Counted from the first letter of the stretch, positions 1 to 8,851 are shown. The stretch: DNA of 64,000 nt from Cesiribacteraceae bacterium YIM B00369 (GCA_017948555.1 JAFMYY010000001.1:186001-250000); one strand, 5' to 3'. Numbers and translations are program-made. The notes: generated from the letters alone by a model not told the origin.

Positions 1-44
1 TTTGATAGATGAATGGTGATATAATATGTTCAGGTAAAATAAAA

Positions 45-78
45 ATGCCCGGATTAACTTTCGTTATAATCCGGGCAT
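45..78 (-). terminator. Intrinsic terminator of the ankyrin gene
   Basis: A perfect 12-bp stem (ATGCCCGGATTA at 45-56 against 67-78) with a 10-nt loop lies 44 nt past the ankyrin stop codon. On the minus strand it is followed by a T-rich run (positions 44-33), the usual form of a Rho-independent terminator. Confidence 0.85.
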
Positions 79-121
79 ATATCAGAAATCCGTCAGGTAA
101 GGGGAGGGGGAAACCTGAAGC

Positions 122-604
122 TTACTGAAGCAGTTTAATGGCTTCTTCGCTGTCCTGCTGAATGGCTATGTCAAGTGCTGTAAGGCCGCGTGCATCCCGT
201 ATGGATTGGTCGGCACCGTTTTCAACCATAAGTTTAACTAGCTCATTCCTTCCGAATAAGGTGGCAAACATCAATGCTGTACCACCATTTGCATTCTGAA
301 TGTTCATATCTGCCCCATTATCGATCAGTAACTGAGCAATTTCAGGATAACCTTTAAAGCATACTCCCATAAGGGCAGTATTTCCGGAGCTGTCGCGAAC
401 ATTTACATCAGCACCGGCTTCCAGTAAAAGTTTTGTTGCTTCCAGATGGCCGTCATAAGAAGCAATTATCAGAGGGGTATGGCCTCTTGCATTGCTGATG
501 TTGATATCTGCTCCTTCTCTTATTTGTTGTTGTAAATATTCTTTGTCGCCTTTGCGGGCAGCGTCAAAGAGAAGGTCATCTTTATTGGTTGAATAGAATT
601 GCAT
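122..604 (-). CDS. Ankyrin-repeat protein
   Basis: This is a 160-residue protein made almost entirely of ankyrin repeats. Four consecutive 33-residue units can be read from about residue 9 to 155, with the hallmarks GxTPLxxA, LLLxxGADxN and GxTALMxA (for example RGHTPLIIAS and KLLLEAGADVNVRD). Ankyrin stacks are protein-binding scaffolds; no enzyme domain is attached. There is no signal peptide, so the protein is probably cytoplasmic. The gene lies downstream of the Gfo/Idh/MocA dehydrogenase on the same strand with a 77-nt gap and has its own terminator, so the two may be co-transcribed. The binding partner cannot be told from sequence. Confidence 0.92.
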   Translation of the reverse strand: MQFYSTNKDDLLFDAARKGDKEYLQQQIREGADINISNARGHTPLIIASYDGHLEATKLLLEAGADVNVRDSSGNTALMGVCFKGYPEIAQLLIDNGADMNIQNANGGTALMFATLFGRNELVKLMVENGADQSIRDARGLTALDIAIQQDSEEAIKLLQ

Positions 605-681
605 TTTAAAAATTGCTTAGGTGGATAAAGAGTTAAGAAAAGAGAACCCTTCAGAGCCGGAAATGTTGCTTTAGCCGGCCA

Positions 682-1713
682 TTAAGCGAGTTCAATCAGC
701 TTATTTTCCCTTGATGACCGGTAAATGGCTAATATCAGTTCCAGCGACTTCCTGGCTGCTTCTCCGGTAACGAGCGGATCGCGGTTTTCCTGTATTGCTT
801 TTACCATATCTTCTATCTGGGCCTTATGCAGTTTATAATCCACTGCCATCGGGTCCGATGAGCCGCTGCTTTTGCCGCTTTGTACTTTATTGCTTCCGTT
901 CTTTTCGCCTCTTATGTTCCATGCAATAATTTGTCCGCCCTCCAGTATAATGCTCCCTTTTTCGCCAAATACTTCCAGCCGCTCAGGGTAGCCGGGGTAT
1001 AGCGAAGTACCACCTTCAATAGTCCCTAATGCACCGTTTTTAAAATTCAGCAGAGCTACTCCCAGGTCTTCGCCCTCAATATCATGCACCACTGTTTTTA
1101 CCTGGCCGTAAACACTCTTTACATCATCCATAATGTCGAGCAGCAGGTCAATGGTATGTATTCCCTGATTGATAAGTGCTGCACCTCCATCTCCTTCAAT
1201 AGTGCCTTTCCATTCGCTGCTGCTGTAGTATTGCGCTTCGCGGAGCCACTTAATATAGGCATTGCCCAGGGTTAATTTGCCCAGCAGGCCCTCTTTTACA
1301 GCTTCCTTTAACTGCAAAAAGCCGGGCTGCAGCCTGTTCTGGAATATTACGCCCAGCTTAACTCCTTCCTCGCGGCAAACAGATATTAATTTATCGGCCC
1401 GCTCCAGGCTTACCTCAATTGGCTTTTCAATTAAAACATGCTTTTTTGCCCTGGCTGCCGCAATGGCCGGTTCCATATGCCTCCCGCTGTGGGTGCAGAT
1501 CGAAACGACATCAATATCTTCCCGCGCCAGTAAATCAGCCACATCAGAACAGGCAGGTACATTGAACTTCTTTTCCGCTTCGGCGGCTCTTGATGCAGAA
1601 GAGCTGCAAACAGCCACAAGCTGGCAGCTGTCACTCTCCTGTATGCTTTTGGCATGGTGCCCTGCTATGGCTCCGGTCCCGATGATTCCAAAGCCTGTTT
1701 TTCCTTTTTTCAT
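682..1713 (-). CDS. Gfo/Idh/MocA family NAD(P)-dependent oxidoreductase
   Basis: This 343-residue protein has the family's two-domain layout. The N-terminal Rossmann fold carries GIIGTGAIAGHH (about residues 9-20) for NAD(P), and the EKP motif (HVLIEKPIEV, about residues 92-101) is characteristic of Gfo/Idh/MocA enzymes. The C-terminal alpha/beta domain contains the GGGALxxQGxHxxD-type catalytic segment, here GDGGAALINQGIHTIDLLLD around residues 174-193; its histidine is the expected catalytic residue. Family members oxidise or reduce sugars, inositols or related polyols. The substrate cannot be assigned. A divergent promoter region separates it from the redoxin gene at 1913. Confidence 0.93.
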   Translation of the reverse strand: MKKGKTGFGIIGTGAIAGHHAKSIQESDSCQLVAVCSSSASRAAEAEKKFNVPACSDVADLLAREDIDVVSICTHSGRHMEPAIAAARAKKHVLIEKPIEVSLERADKLISVCREEGVKLGVIFQNRLQPGFLQLKEAVKEGLLGKLTLGNAYIKWLREAQYYSSSEWKGTIEGDGGAALINQGIHTIDLLLDIMDDVKSVYGQVKTVVHDIEGEDLGVALLNFKNGALGTIEGGTSLYPGYPERLEVFGEKGSIILEGGQIIAWNIRGEKNGSNKVQSGKSSGSSDPMAVDYKLHKAQIEDMVKAIQENRDPLVTGEAARKSLELILAIYRSSRENKLIELA

Positions 1714-1912
1714 AAAAGTTTAATTACAAAGGTTCCTGAAGGAACTGTTAAAAAATAGGGTACTGGTAACAGATCCCTCTCCGGTCTCTAAAATAGGTAA
1801 TTATATGCTGAAGGTCCACATTTTCCGTAAATCCTTCCCGGTGCAGGATTTGCAGTGGTAAACAAAATTTACTGCTGAAGGTATAATAATCAGACAAAAA
1901 AAGGATGAACAC

Positions 1913-2419
1913 ATGAAGCCACAGAAAAAAGTACCGGAAATAAGAGTGGACACCCTGCAGGGGAAAGAATGGAGGCTTTCTCAACAGAGGCCGGATAAAT
2001 TTACAATGATTGTTTTTTACAGGGGGCACCATTGCCTGGTGTGCCGGCACTATATTCACGATTTAGCTGTTCGCCTGCCTGAATTTGAGGAACGTGGTGT
2101 TAATGTAATAGCCATTAGCAGCAACAACAGGGAAAAGGCGCAGCAAAGCCAGGGCGAATGGCATACGGGAGAACTTACCATTGGCTATGGTTTCCCGGCA
2201 GAGGAGGCAGCAAAGCTGGGGTTGTTTATTTCAAAAGGTGTTTTTGCTCATGAGCCTGATTTATTCTTTGAACCTGCTATTTTTATCATTAAAAGTGATG
2301 GTTCCCTGTATAGCGTTGCCCTGCAGTCGGTGCCATTTGCCCGGCCTCATTTTAAAGATATACTGGAGTCTATTGATTATATAAACCGGGAAAATTACCC
2401 TGCCCGTGGGGAAGCTTAA
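1913..2419 (+). CDS. Peroxiredoxin-like (AhpC/TSA-type) redoxin
   Basis: This 168-residue thioredoxin-fold protein resembles the AhpC/TSA peroxiredoxin-like group. The active-site segment FYRGHHCLVCRHY places a CxxC pair at Cys41 and Cys44, where typical peroxiredoxins have a single Thr/Pro-Cys motif. The downstream VNVIAISSNN and GLFISKG segments match the fold. No signal peptide is visible, so it is probably a cytoplasmic thiol reductase or peroxidase. It is divergently oriented to the Gfo/Idh/MocA gene with 199 nt between them. The substrate is unknown. Confidence 0.85.
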   Translation: MKPQKKVPEIRVDTLQGKEWRLSQQRPDKFTMIVFYRGHHCLVCRHYIHDLAVRLPEFEERGVNVIAISSNNREKAQQSQGEWHTGELTIGYGFPAEEAAKLGLFISKGVFAHEPDLFFEPAIFIIKSDGSLYSVALQSVPFARPHFKDILESIDYINRENYPARGEA

Positions 2420-2537
2420 TAATAAAACTTCCATGATAAGTATTTAATTTGCTGATGGAGTAAAAGGGGGCAGTCTTTTCCTGAAAAGAACAGAATATTT
2501 ATTTTGTGCAGTTGTAATTTAACAGAAATTGAAAGCT

Positions 2538-2870
2538 ATGGAAATACAGGGACGGTGGGAAAAAGATGATGAAGGTTTTATGGAGTTTGAAACCCCGCAG
2601 CTACAGCGGTTGTATGAGGTTGTAACAGACCAGTACTATCAGGTTTACAACCGCTGGCTCGATGAGTGGGATGATGAAGAGGTGGCAACCGAAAAAGCCC
2701 GGTCAGATGGTTATGAGATGATTACGGATTACAAAACCATAGATGGAAACAAAGAATTTGCCACCACTTTCAGGACCCCGTCCTACACCATGGATGTGTG
2801 GTTTGAATGGGATCCGGTGGCTCAGAAAAGAGTTTATGAAAAAGGCTTTCTCAGAATACTGAGCAGTTAA
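2538..2870 (+). CDS. Conserved-looking hypothetical protein, 110 aa
   Basis: This small acidic, aromatic-rich protein has no signal peptide or membrane segment, and I do not recognise the family. A TTG at 2529 would add three residues, but the ATG at 2538 is the more natural start. The sequence alternates charged and aromatic residues (WLDEWDDEEV, VWFEWDP) as in small soluble alpha/beta proteins. It stands alone: 118 nt after the redoxin gene, and convergent with the antiporter gene whose stop lies 40 nt downstream. Confidence 0.7.
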   Translation: MEIQGRWEKDDEGFMEFETPQLQRLYEVVTDQYYQVYNRWLDEWDDEEVATEKARSDGYEMITDYKTIDGNKEFATTFRTPSYTMDVWFEWDPVAQKRVYEKGFLRILSS

Positions 2871-2910
2871 AATAAACTGGCAGCTATTTCATAAGCCTTT
2901 ATGTTTAGAA

Positions 2911-4746
2911 TTAAGCGACCTCACTTTCAAAAGAAAGGTTTATATCTTCCATATATACCAGATGGTCGCCTCTGGTTATACTTAAGGGATAGCCTGCAAC
3001 AACCTGAAAATTGCCGTTCAAAGATTTGATGAACAAGGGAATGATCCGGGATCTTTTTCCTTCCAGGAAGTCTTCATATTCTGCCAGAGTATTAACAGGC
3101 TCTTCCTTAATTTCCGGAGAGTCTCTTACCAGCTGAATTAAATTAATAAAATCAATTGCCCCGCTGAAGAGCAGGTTTTTTGGTTTATCAATATTGGTAA
3201 CCTCCACTTCTCTGCGGGAAATAAGCCTGAAATTATTTTCATCGCCAAACTCCCTGACAAATTTCCTGCAGGCCAGTACATTAATTTCTGTGTTTGAGGT
3301 AAAGGCGAAAACACGGCCCATTTCCGTAAGGTCAATTTCTTCCCAAAGGTTTTCCTTAAGTATATTGCCCCCGTAGGTAGGGAGTCCCTGAAACTCGGCT
3401 TCCACCAGGTTATTATGGGCTGTGTCGGTAAGCAAAACAGGTACCCCGTTTTTATGGAGGTATTTGGCCACAAAGCGGGCTGCCTCGTTAGCACCTATAA
3501 AAAGAACACCATTCGATTCCTTTCTCAGCACTCCCAGCCATTTAGCCACTATTTTTGCGGTTGATCCCTGTATCACTACTGTTCCTACAATAAACATGAA
3601 AACAAGCGGTAGTATAAGCCTGGCATCGGCCAGTTCAGCGGGACTCAGCATACTGTCCTCCATGGTAAGCTCCAGGGAAAATAAGGAGGCAACAGCCGCA
3701 GCTACAATTCCCTTTGGCCCTATCCAGGAAATAAAAAGTTTTTCGCGCACATTGAGTTTGGAATTGAGCGTACTCAAAAAAATACCCAGAGGCCTGACTA
3801 TAAGAATAACCACAAAGAAAAGAATAATACTGTTTACACCCAGCTGGCTTAACTCATGAAGCTCCATTCTGGAAGAGAGCAGCAGAAAGAGTACCGAAAT
3901 CAGGATCATGCTGATGTCTTCTTTGAAAGTAAGGATCAGTTTTATATCCTCAATCTTTAAATTTGCCAGTACCACACCCATTACGGTTGCTGCCAGTAGT
4001 CCCGATTCTTTCATTATTAACTCAGAGAGGGCGAAAGTAAGGATAACAAGGGCCAGGGTCATTACATTTTTAAGGTAATGAGGCAGCCTGTTTTTCTTTA
4101 GTAAATAGTACAGCAGCCATGCTGCCACAACTCCCAGAAAGGCACCTGTTGAGAGGGTAAGGAAGAAGTTTTTCAGTGCAATAAAGGTATATTCCTGTTC
4201 GGTTTTACTGGTACGAACAAAGCCGTATGCCAATACGGCCACTAAAGCACCAAAAGGGTCAATCAGGATGCCTTCCCACTTTAAAATAGTATTGGTGGCA
4301 TGGTTAGGCCTTACATTTCTTAAAATAGGTGTTACCACCGTTGGGCCCGAAACAATAATGAGCGCTCCAAACAGGAATGCAAACCGCCAGGAAAGGTCAA
4401 GCAGATAATAGGCGGCATAAGTACCTCCGATAAGGGTGGTAAGGAGTCCTATTGTTAATATATTTCTGATAACGGCCCCTTGCTTCCTTATTTCCTGTAG
4501 CTGAAGGGTAAGCCCGCCCTCGAAAAGAATTACGCCTACAGATATGGAAACAAAGTGAAACAACATTTCTTCCTGAAAAATACTGTCGCCATCCACCAGT
4601 TTTTCGCCCTCAGGGGTAAACAAAGTAGATACCGGACCAAGGACCAGACCTAAAAAAAGGAGGGGCAAAATGGCTGGTATTTTAACTTTCCAGGCCAGCC
4701 ATTGAGAAAATATTCCTAGTACAAGGATAGCAGCTAACTCTAACAT
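2911..4746 (-). CDS. CPA1-type cation/proton antiporter with TrkA-N domain
   Basis: This is a protein of about 611 residues. The first roughly 395 residues form a 12-13 helix membrane domain of the Na+(K+)/H+ exchanger CPA1 family, with ISVGVILFEGGL and the ion-binding region WEGILIDPFGALVA. After a short linker, residues about 410-520 form a Rossmann TrkA-N/RCK domain (GVLFIGANEAARFVA), suggesting control by a nucleotide. The pattern resembles KefB/NhaP-type proteins that exchange Na+ or K+ for protons at the inner membrane. The TTG at 4749 is one codon upstream; the ATG at 4746 is preferred. Ion selectivity cannot be told from sequence. Confidence 0.9.
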   Translation of the reverse strand: MLELAAILVLGIFSQWLAWKVKIPAILPLLFLGLVLGPVSTLFTPEGEKLVDGDSIFQEEMLFHFVSISVGVILFEGGLTLQLQEIRKQGAVIRNILTIGLLTTLIGGTYAAYYLLDLSWRFAFLFGALIIVSGPTVVTPILRNVRPNHATNTILKWEGILIDPFGALVAVLAYGFVRTSKTEQEYTFIALKNFFLTLSTGAFLGVVAAWLLYYLLKKNRLPHYLKNVMTLALVILTFALSELIMKESGLLAATVMGVVLANLKIEDIKLILTFKEDISMILISVLFLLLSSRMELHELSQLGVNSIILFFVVILIVRPLGIFLSTLNSKLNVREKLFISWIGPKGIVAAAVASLFSLELTMEDSMLSPAELADARLILPLVFMFIVGTVVIQGSTAKIVAKWLGVLRKESNGVLFIGANEAARFVAKYLHKNGVPVLLTDTAHNNLVEAEFQGLPTYGGNILKENLWEEIDLTEMGRVFAFTSNTEINVLACRKFVREFGDENNFRLISRREVEVTNIDKPKNLLFSGAIDFINLIQLVRDSPEIKEEPVNTLAEYEDFLEGKRSRIIPLFIKSLNGNFQVVAGYPLSITRGDHLVYMEDINLSFESEVA

Positions 4747-5111
4747 CAATCTTATAAATTACCTTATTCAATAAAAGAACCTTATTGCCAGGTTCAGCTT
4801 ATTTTCTGGTTACCGGCAGCTAAACGCTGCACACAACCCTTTGCTATTATACAGAAGTGTATTTAAGTAAAAGGAAATGTATGAAAATTTGTTGCCTTTT
4901 TCGCCATTGCAGTAGAAAAAAGCCCCTTGTCAGCTGTTTTTATTTCTGGATTTTTAATATTTGTTCGTGCCGGTCTGATAAATCAGGCTGAAAAAGTGAA
5001 CAAAATTGAGAGCACATGATTATTAAACTTTAAATAAATCAGATCTGCCTTCAGGGAGGTGTGATCGTTTAAAATTCCTTCTTACATCTTTAATATTATT
5101 TTTTTAGCATT
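4747..5111. other. Intergenic region with no gene seen
   Basis: This AT-rich 365-nt stretch separates the antiporter gene (minus) from a small plus-strand gene. It should hold promoters for both. I found no convincing coding frame, no long inverted repeat and no RNA-gene signature. Confidence 0.5.
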
Positions 5112-5231
5112 ATGAAAAACATTTTCAGAGCATTGATTGCAGGTTACGGAGCAAAAAAACTGGGTGGCGGTTGTTTTGGTACCATCATAGTCTTTATCAT
5201 TATTTGGGTACTCCTTGGCCAGTGCATGTAA
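5112..5231 (+). CDS. Small hydrophobic membrane protein, 39 aa
   Basis: The frame begins MKNIFRALIAGYGAKKLGGG and continues into a single hydrophobic stretch (IIVFIIIWVLLG) before ending GQCM. The layout, a short basic amphipathic head followed by a glycine linker and one membrane helix, is typical of small Bacteroidota membrane proteins of unknown role. The G-G-G-C-x-G turn before the helix is also seen in such families. It was found by eye. A hairpin and T-run follow directly (5238-5261), which supports a short monocistronic transcript. Confidence 0.6.
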   Translation: MKNIFRALIAGYGAKKLGGGCFGTIIVFIIIWVLLGQCM

Positions 5232-5237
5232 ATAGTT

Positions 5238-5261
5238 GCTCACCCGGGGCTGAGCTTTTTT
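5238..5261 (+). terminator. Probable terminator after the 39-aa gene
   Basis: A short GC-rich stem GCTCA/TGAGC encloses an 8-nt loop and is followed by six T residues, starting 7 nt after the stop codon. The stem is only 5 bp, so confidence is moderate. Confidence 0.5.
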
Positions 5262-5498
5262 GAGCCTTAAAACAAAGGGATGGTTAATTTCTCTTTTTAT
5301 GATTTTTCAAATGCCGGATTCCGGTGTTGAAGGAAAAAAATACGGCTAATGTTTTTCTTTTTGCTTGCTGCAGAGCAGCGGAAAGAGGGGTTGCCAGGTG
5401 TTTTTAAGATCGTAAATTGAAGAAAACCATGCTGTTTAAAAAAGGAATATAAATATTTCTCCCCTATATTTGGAGGAATAAGATATTCGAACCAGAGT

Positions 5499-6068
5499 AT
5501 GGCATATATTTCAGTTAATGATGCAGTTGAAAGAACCGGTAAAGGACAGACTACTATTTACCGTTTCTGTAGAAAATTTGAGCATACAAGGCATGTTAAA
5601 AGGGAAGATAAGAAATTTCTGATTGACGAAGAATTTTTATCGAAACACCTGATTGAACCGGAAGCTGAGCAGACAGAAAACGGAAAACAGGAAGAGCCCA
5701 AACAGGAGCTGATAGATATTTTTATTGAAGAACTGCTTAATGAAAAAAGGTACTACCGCCTGCTCCTGGACCGGAAAGATGAGCAGCTGGTGAGGAAAGA
5801 CGGTATTATTTCCAGTTTGCAGGACAGGCAAAAAGAACTGCATTACCTGTTAAATCATCAGACTCAGTTGCTGGAATCTGCACGGAAGCCGGAGCCGGAG
5901 TCTCTTTCGCAGGACAATTCAGGGGCTGTGGTGGAGGAATCCAAAAAGGAGGAAGCAAAGCCTGGAAATATGATGTACCAGGCTCAGATTGTGTATGCAG
6001 TGCTGGCGGCTGTTGCCTTAATGCTTGTTCTGGCAATTATTTTTGTAGATGAAATAAAGGCATTATAG
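5499..6068 (+). CDS. HTH protein with coiled coil and C-terminal membrane anchor
   Basis: This 189-residue protein has three parts. Residues about 1-50 (MAYISVNDAVERTGKGQTTI and following) look like a short winged-helix/MerR-type or excisionase-like DNA-recognition fold. Residues about 55-125 are strongly charged and probably form a coiled coil (ELLNEKRYYRLLLDRKDEQL). Residues about 165-187 are a single hydrophobic segment (VYAVLAAVALMLVLAIIFV) ending in a short tail. A DNA-binding head tethered to the membrane by its C-terminus is unusual. No phage or plasmid genes are adjacent. It could be a membrane-linked transcription regulator or a DNA-tethering factor; this is inference. Confidence 0.75.
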   Translation: MAYISVNDAVERTGKGQTTIYRFCRKFEHTRHVKREDKKFLIDEEFLSKHLIEPEAEQTENGKQEEPKQELIDIFIEELLNEKRYYRLLLDRKDEQLVRKDGIISSLQDRQKELHYLLNHQTQLLESARKPEPESLSQDNSGAVVEESKKEEAKPGNMMYQAQIVYAVLAAVALMLVLAIIFVDEIKAL

Positions 6069-6207
6069 GAAAACAGGTAGTGCTGATTACCGGCTGAGCT
6101 GAAAATATTAATTACAACGGCCCCGCCAGATTTTTTTTGCAAAGAGGGTAGTATACCGGTAATAGCAGCGGCTCTGCTTTCAGGCAACCCAATAATAAAG
6201 CAGGAAC

Positions 6208-6999
6208 TTACAGGCAGCCCGTTCTGCCGCCGTCAACAGGTAAATTTATACCGGTAATATAAGCAGCGGCCGGAGATGCCAGGAATGCAACTGCTGCAGC
6301 CGGATCCTCTGGCTGACCAAAATGGCCGGCAGGGATTTCAGCTTTCATCTCCTGTTGTACATCTTCAATGCTCTTGCTGCTTTTTTGTGCCTTGTTTTCG
6401 ATAATGCTCTCTAAGCGGCCGGTTTGAGTGGCGCCGGGAAGTACATTATTTACCGTAATCCCGAAAGGTGCCAGTTCCGCAGATAAGGTTTTGGACCAGC
6501 TTGCGACCGCTCCCCTTATTGTATTCGATACCCCAAGGCCGGGAATAGGCATTTTTACAGAGGTGGAAATGATGTTAATGATTCTGCCATAGTTACTCTC
6601 CTTCATTGCCGGTGCCACCGCCTGTACCAGAATCTGGTTACAGATTACATGCTGTTGAAAAGCAAGCATAAATTCTTCCGGAGCGGCATCAATAATTTTT
6701 CCTGCCGGAGGGCCACCTGTGTTATTTATCAGTATATCTGCCCGGGCGGATTCTTTTTTCATGTACCCGGCTATTACTTCTTTCAGAATGCCGGGATGGC
6801 TGAAGTCTGCCGTTAAATACTGATGTTGTTGTCCGTGGCCGGTGGTTAAGGACTGGGCGACATCCTTAAGTTTGTCTTCATTGCGGGCTATAAGGGTTAC
6901 GTTCACCCCCTGGTTTGCAAACTCACGGGCAATGGCTAATCCTATACCGCTGGTACTTCCTGCCACTATGGCGTGTTTCCCTTTCAATTCTAAATTCAT
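6208..6999 (-). CDS. SDR-family oxidoreductase lacking the YxxxK motif
   Basis: This 263-residue short-chain dehydrogenase/reductase has the cofactor motif VAGSTSGIGLAIA (residues about 12-24), the NNTGG segment and the C-terminal PVDGGRTGCL typical of the family. It resembles 3-oxoacyl-ACP reductase-like SDRs. The usual catalytic Tyr-x-x-x-Lys is replaced: the aligned stretch reads GVSNTIRGAVASWSKTL, so Ser and Arg stand where Tyr and Lys are expected. A group of SDRs carries this SNT(I/V)R version, and their catalysis is unclear. The gene is convergent with the HTH gene and 121 nt downstream of the curlin-like gene on the same strand. Confidence 0.9.
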   Translation of the reverse strand: MNLELKGKHAIVAGSTSGIGLAIAREFANQGVNVTLIARNEDKLKDVAQSLTTGHGQQHQYLTADFSHPGILKEVIAGYMKKESARADILINNTGGPPAGKIIDAAPEEFMLAFQQHVICNQILVQAVAPAMKESNYGRIINIISTSVKMPIPGLGVSNTIRGAVASWSKTLSAELAPFGITVNNVLPGATQTGRLESIIENKAQKSSKSIEDVQQEMKAEIPAGHFGQPEDPAAAVAFLASPAAAYITGINLPVDGGRTGCL

Positions 7000-7120
7000 T
7001 TATTTAAACATTTATATTGTTCTGCAGGCTTCTCCCGCAAAACAATATTGAGAATTTTTTCTGCTTATTACTGCCTGTTTTCTACGGTCTGTGGAGTTGC
7101 GGTTAAAAAATGCCATTTCG

Positions 7121-8185
7121 CTATTCCTGTGTTGCCGTGGCGGTATTGCGGTTTCCCTGCTGAATAATTATACCTGAATTGCCTGTATTATGCTGTGCAA
7201 TTTGTGCCTCATTTTCAAAGCCATTCTGGTAGATTATTCCTTCGTTATAGAAGGCAGTGTTTGCATCGCCCTGTATTATCTCAGCTATATTGTGATTGCC
7301 ATGCTGTAAAACTTCGGCACTATTTAATCCGGCAATGCCTGAATTTATCCCCTGGCTGATTTCAGCAGAGTTATAATCCCCGGCCTGATTCATGAATGCA
7401 TTGTTTCCTGTGGCTTCGCCACCGCCGGTTCCCTGCCAGACGCCGGCACCCTGCCTGATGTGCCCGAGATTATATTTTCCATTCTGTTCCTGTATAGCGT
7501 TGTTGTTTGTGCCGGTACCTTCGCGGCTTCCCTGCCAGAGATAGCCAAGATTGTCGTCGCCCGTCTGGGCCTGCCAGGCGTTGTTGTTTGTGCCGGTACC
7601 ATCAAAAGACCCTTGTTCAATATTGCCTCTGTTTCTGTTACCAATTTGAGGGAGCCATGCAGCGTTGTTTGTGCCTGTGCCATTGTATGCACCTTGTTCC
7701 AGATAGGTTGAGTTGTCATCACCTCTTTGTAGCAGGGTAGCCTGATTTCCTTCAGAGTATCCGCCGCTGTAAGCCTGTTCCAGTATAATAAAATTATTGT
7801 TTCCTTCCTGGATTACCGTTGCGGAGGTATTTATTGCGGTACCACCATGGGTGCCCTGCAGTATGCTGGCAAGGTTATCATTCCCTGTCTGTTCCAGGGA
7901 GGCGTCATTATTATCGGCTAGGCCGCCCGTACCGCTTACCTGAAGGAGGCTGGCAGTATTACTGCTTCCACTCTGAGCCAGAGTGGCGTTATTGTTTGTG
8001 GTAGTTCCGGAGCCTGTTCCCTGATTAAAAATAATTCTGTTGCTTTGTCCTGCCTGAGTAGTTGTTACCAGATTGTTAGTGCCACTAAGTTGTTGAATTG
8101 AAACTTCATTCTGTTCACTTTGTGAGTACCCTGCGGTTGAAAATGCAACAAGGATCATGGCAGATAAAAGTGGGTGAGTTTTCAT
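7121..8185 (-). CDS. Curlin-repeat secreted protein (long form)
   Basis: The start is taken as the ATG at 8185, giving MKTHPLLSAMILVAFSTAGY as signal peptide and about 354 residues; an in-frame upstream Met at 8233 would add an unlikely 16-residue head. The mature part is a ladder of units of about 30-32 residues holding Q-x-G-x-x-N-x(5)-Q-G cores separated by Gly/Thr/Asn linkers such as GTGTNNNA. These are the Gln/Asn ladder residues of CsgA/CsgB curlin repeats, so a secreted beta-solenoid amyloid-type fibre protein is likely. No csgE, csgF or csgG is nearby. At DNA level, similar 20-25-nt blocks recur around 7497, 7578 and 7661, evidence of internal duplication. Confidence 0.85.
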   Translation of the reverse strand: MKTHPLLSAMILVAFSTAGYSQSEQNEVSIQQLSGTNNLVTTTQAGQSNRIIFNQGTGSGTTTNNNATLAQSGSSNTASLLQVSGTGGLADNNDASLEQTGNDNLASILQGTHGGTAINTSATVIQEGNNNFIILEQAYSGGYSEGNQATLLQRGDDNSTYLEQGAYNGTGTNNAAWLPQIGNRNRGNIEQGSFDGTGTNNNAWQAQTGDDNLGYLWQGSREGTGTNNNAIQEQNGKYNLGHIRQGAGVWQGTGGGEATGNNAFMNQAGDYNSAEISQGINSGIAGLNSAEVLQHGNHNIAEIIQGDANTAFYNEGIIYQNGFENEAQIAQHNTGNSGIIIQQGNRNTATATQE

Positions 8186-8536
8186 GCGGGTATAGTTAAT
8201 GTGAAAAAATAAGGATCCGGCATCCGGATACATTGGTTTGTTTTAGTCCTTTAGTAAAGAAGGCCTGGTGTTAACAAACTGATGTGCTGTTTATTGCAGA
8301 GATGCCCACTCACCATGACTCCTTTAGTTTGGTTAACTGAACAGCTGTGTTATTGTTATTGCTGATCCGCAATAGCAGGAGTGCCATCGGTAAAGAGGAT
8401 AGACAGGAAACTGGAAGGGAAAGAGAATTTGTAAAAGACCGGGGGCAGCAGAGCGTGAATTACTGTGAAAGAGAGTAGCTTATTTATGTGTAATGCCGGT
8501 GTAAATAAATAAAAAGAAAAAGCTTTTGAACAGTTT
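8186..8536. other. Upstream region of the curlin-like gene, no gene seen
   Basis: About 350 nt lie between the curlin-like gene and the next minus-strand gene. No coding frame, tRNA or strong hairpin was recognised. The curlin promoter and any regulatory sites should be here. Confidence 0.4.
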
Positions 8537-8851
8537 TCAGAAGCCTTTGGAAAATATTGTTAAGCTTTCAACAAAGGTGTTAAAAACCTCTCTGATGTCG
8601 AAGGAACTTGCAGGTTTATGCTTAACCTGCGTGATTCTCATCACTTTTTCTTCAGCCTCATTTATTTTGTTGTACGCTTTTTCCAGAGTGGAATTAGTGG
8701 CTTCTGTGGTTTTAGCGTACCTGATAATATCTTTCGACATGTGGATATAAGAGGTCAGATCTTCTATTGCCTCCTGATCCTGCTCTTCTACTACCTTCTC
8801 AACCTTTTCAAGGATGTCCCGGAGGTAACCTTCTAAATTATTTTTATCCAT
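8537..8851 (-). CDS. Hypothetical helical protein, 104 aa
   Basis: The ATG at 8851 (MDKNNLEGYLRDILEKVEKV) is preferred over an in-frame TTG at 8884. The protein is highly charged and almost wholly helical, with heptad-like spacing (EKVEKVVEEQDQEAIEDLTS), and has no signal peptide or membrane helix. A short soluble coiled-coil protein is likely. The family is not recognised. It is flanked by the curlin-like gene and the desaturase on the same strand, with large gaps to both, so it is probably transcribed alone. Confidence 0.65.
   Translation of the reverse strand: MDKNNLEGYLRDILEKVEKVVEEQDQEAIEDLTSYIHMSKDIIRYAKTTEATNSTLEKAYNKINEAEEKVMRITQVKHKPASSFDIREVFNTFVESLTIFSKGF

Noticed and set aside
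1084-1723. Plus-strand frames inside the Gfo/Idh/MocA gene and similar frames elsewhere
   Set aside because: They are antisense shadows of clear genes with no recognisable domain.
7121-8185. CRISPR-like repeats
   Set aside because: The DNA repeats lie inside a protein gene, encode curlin ladders and have no unique spacers of constant length.
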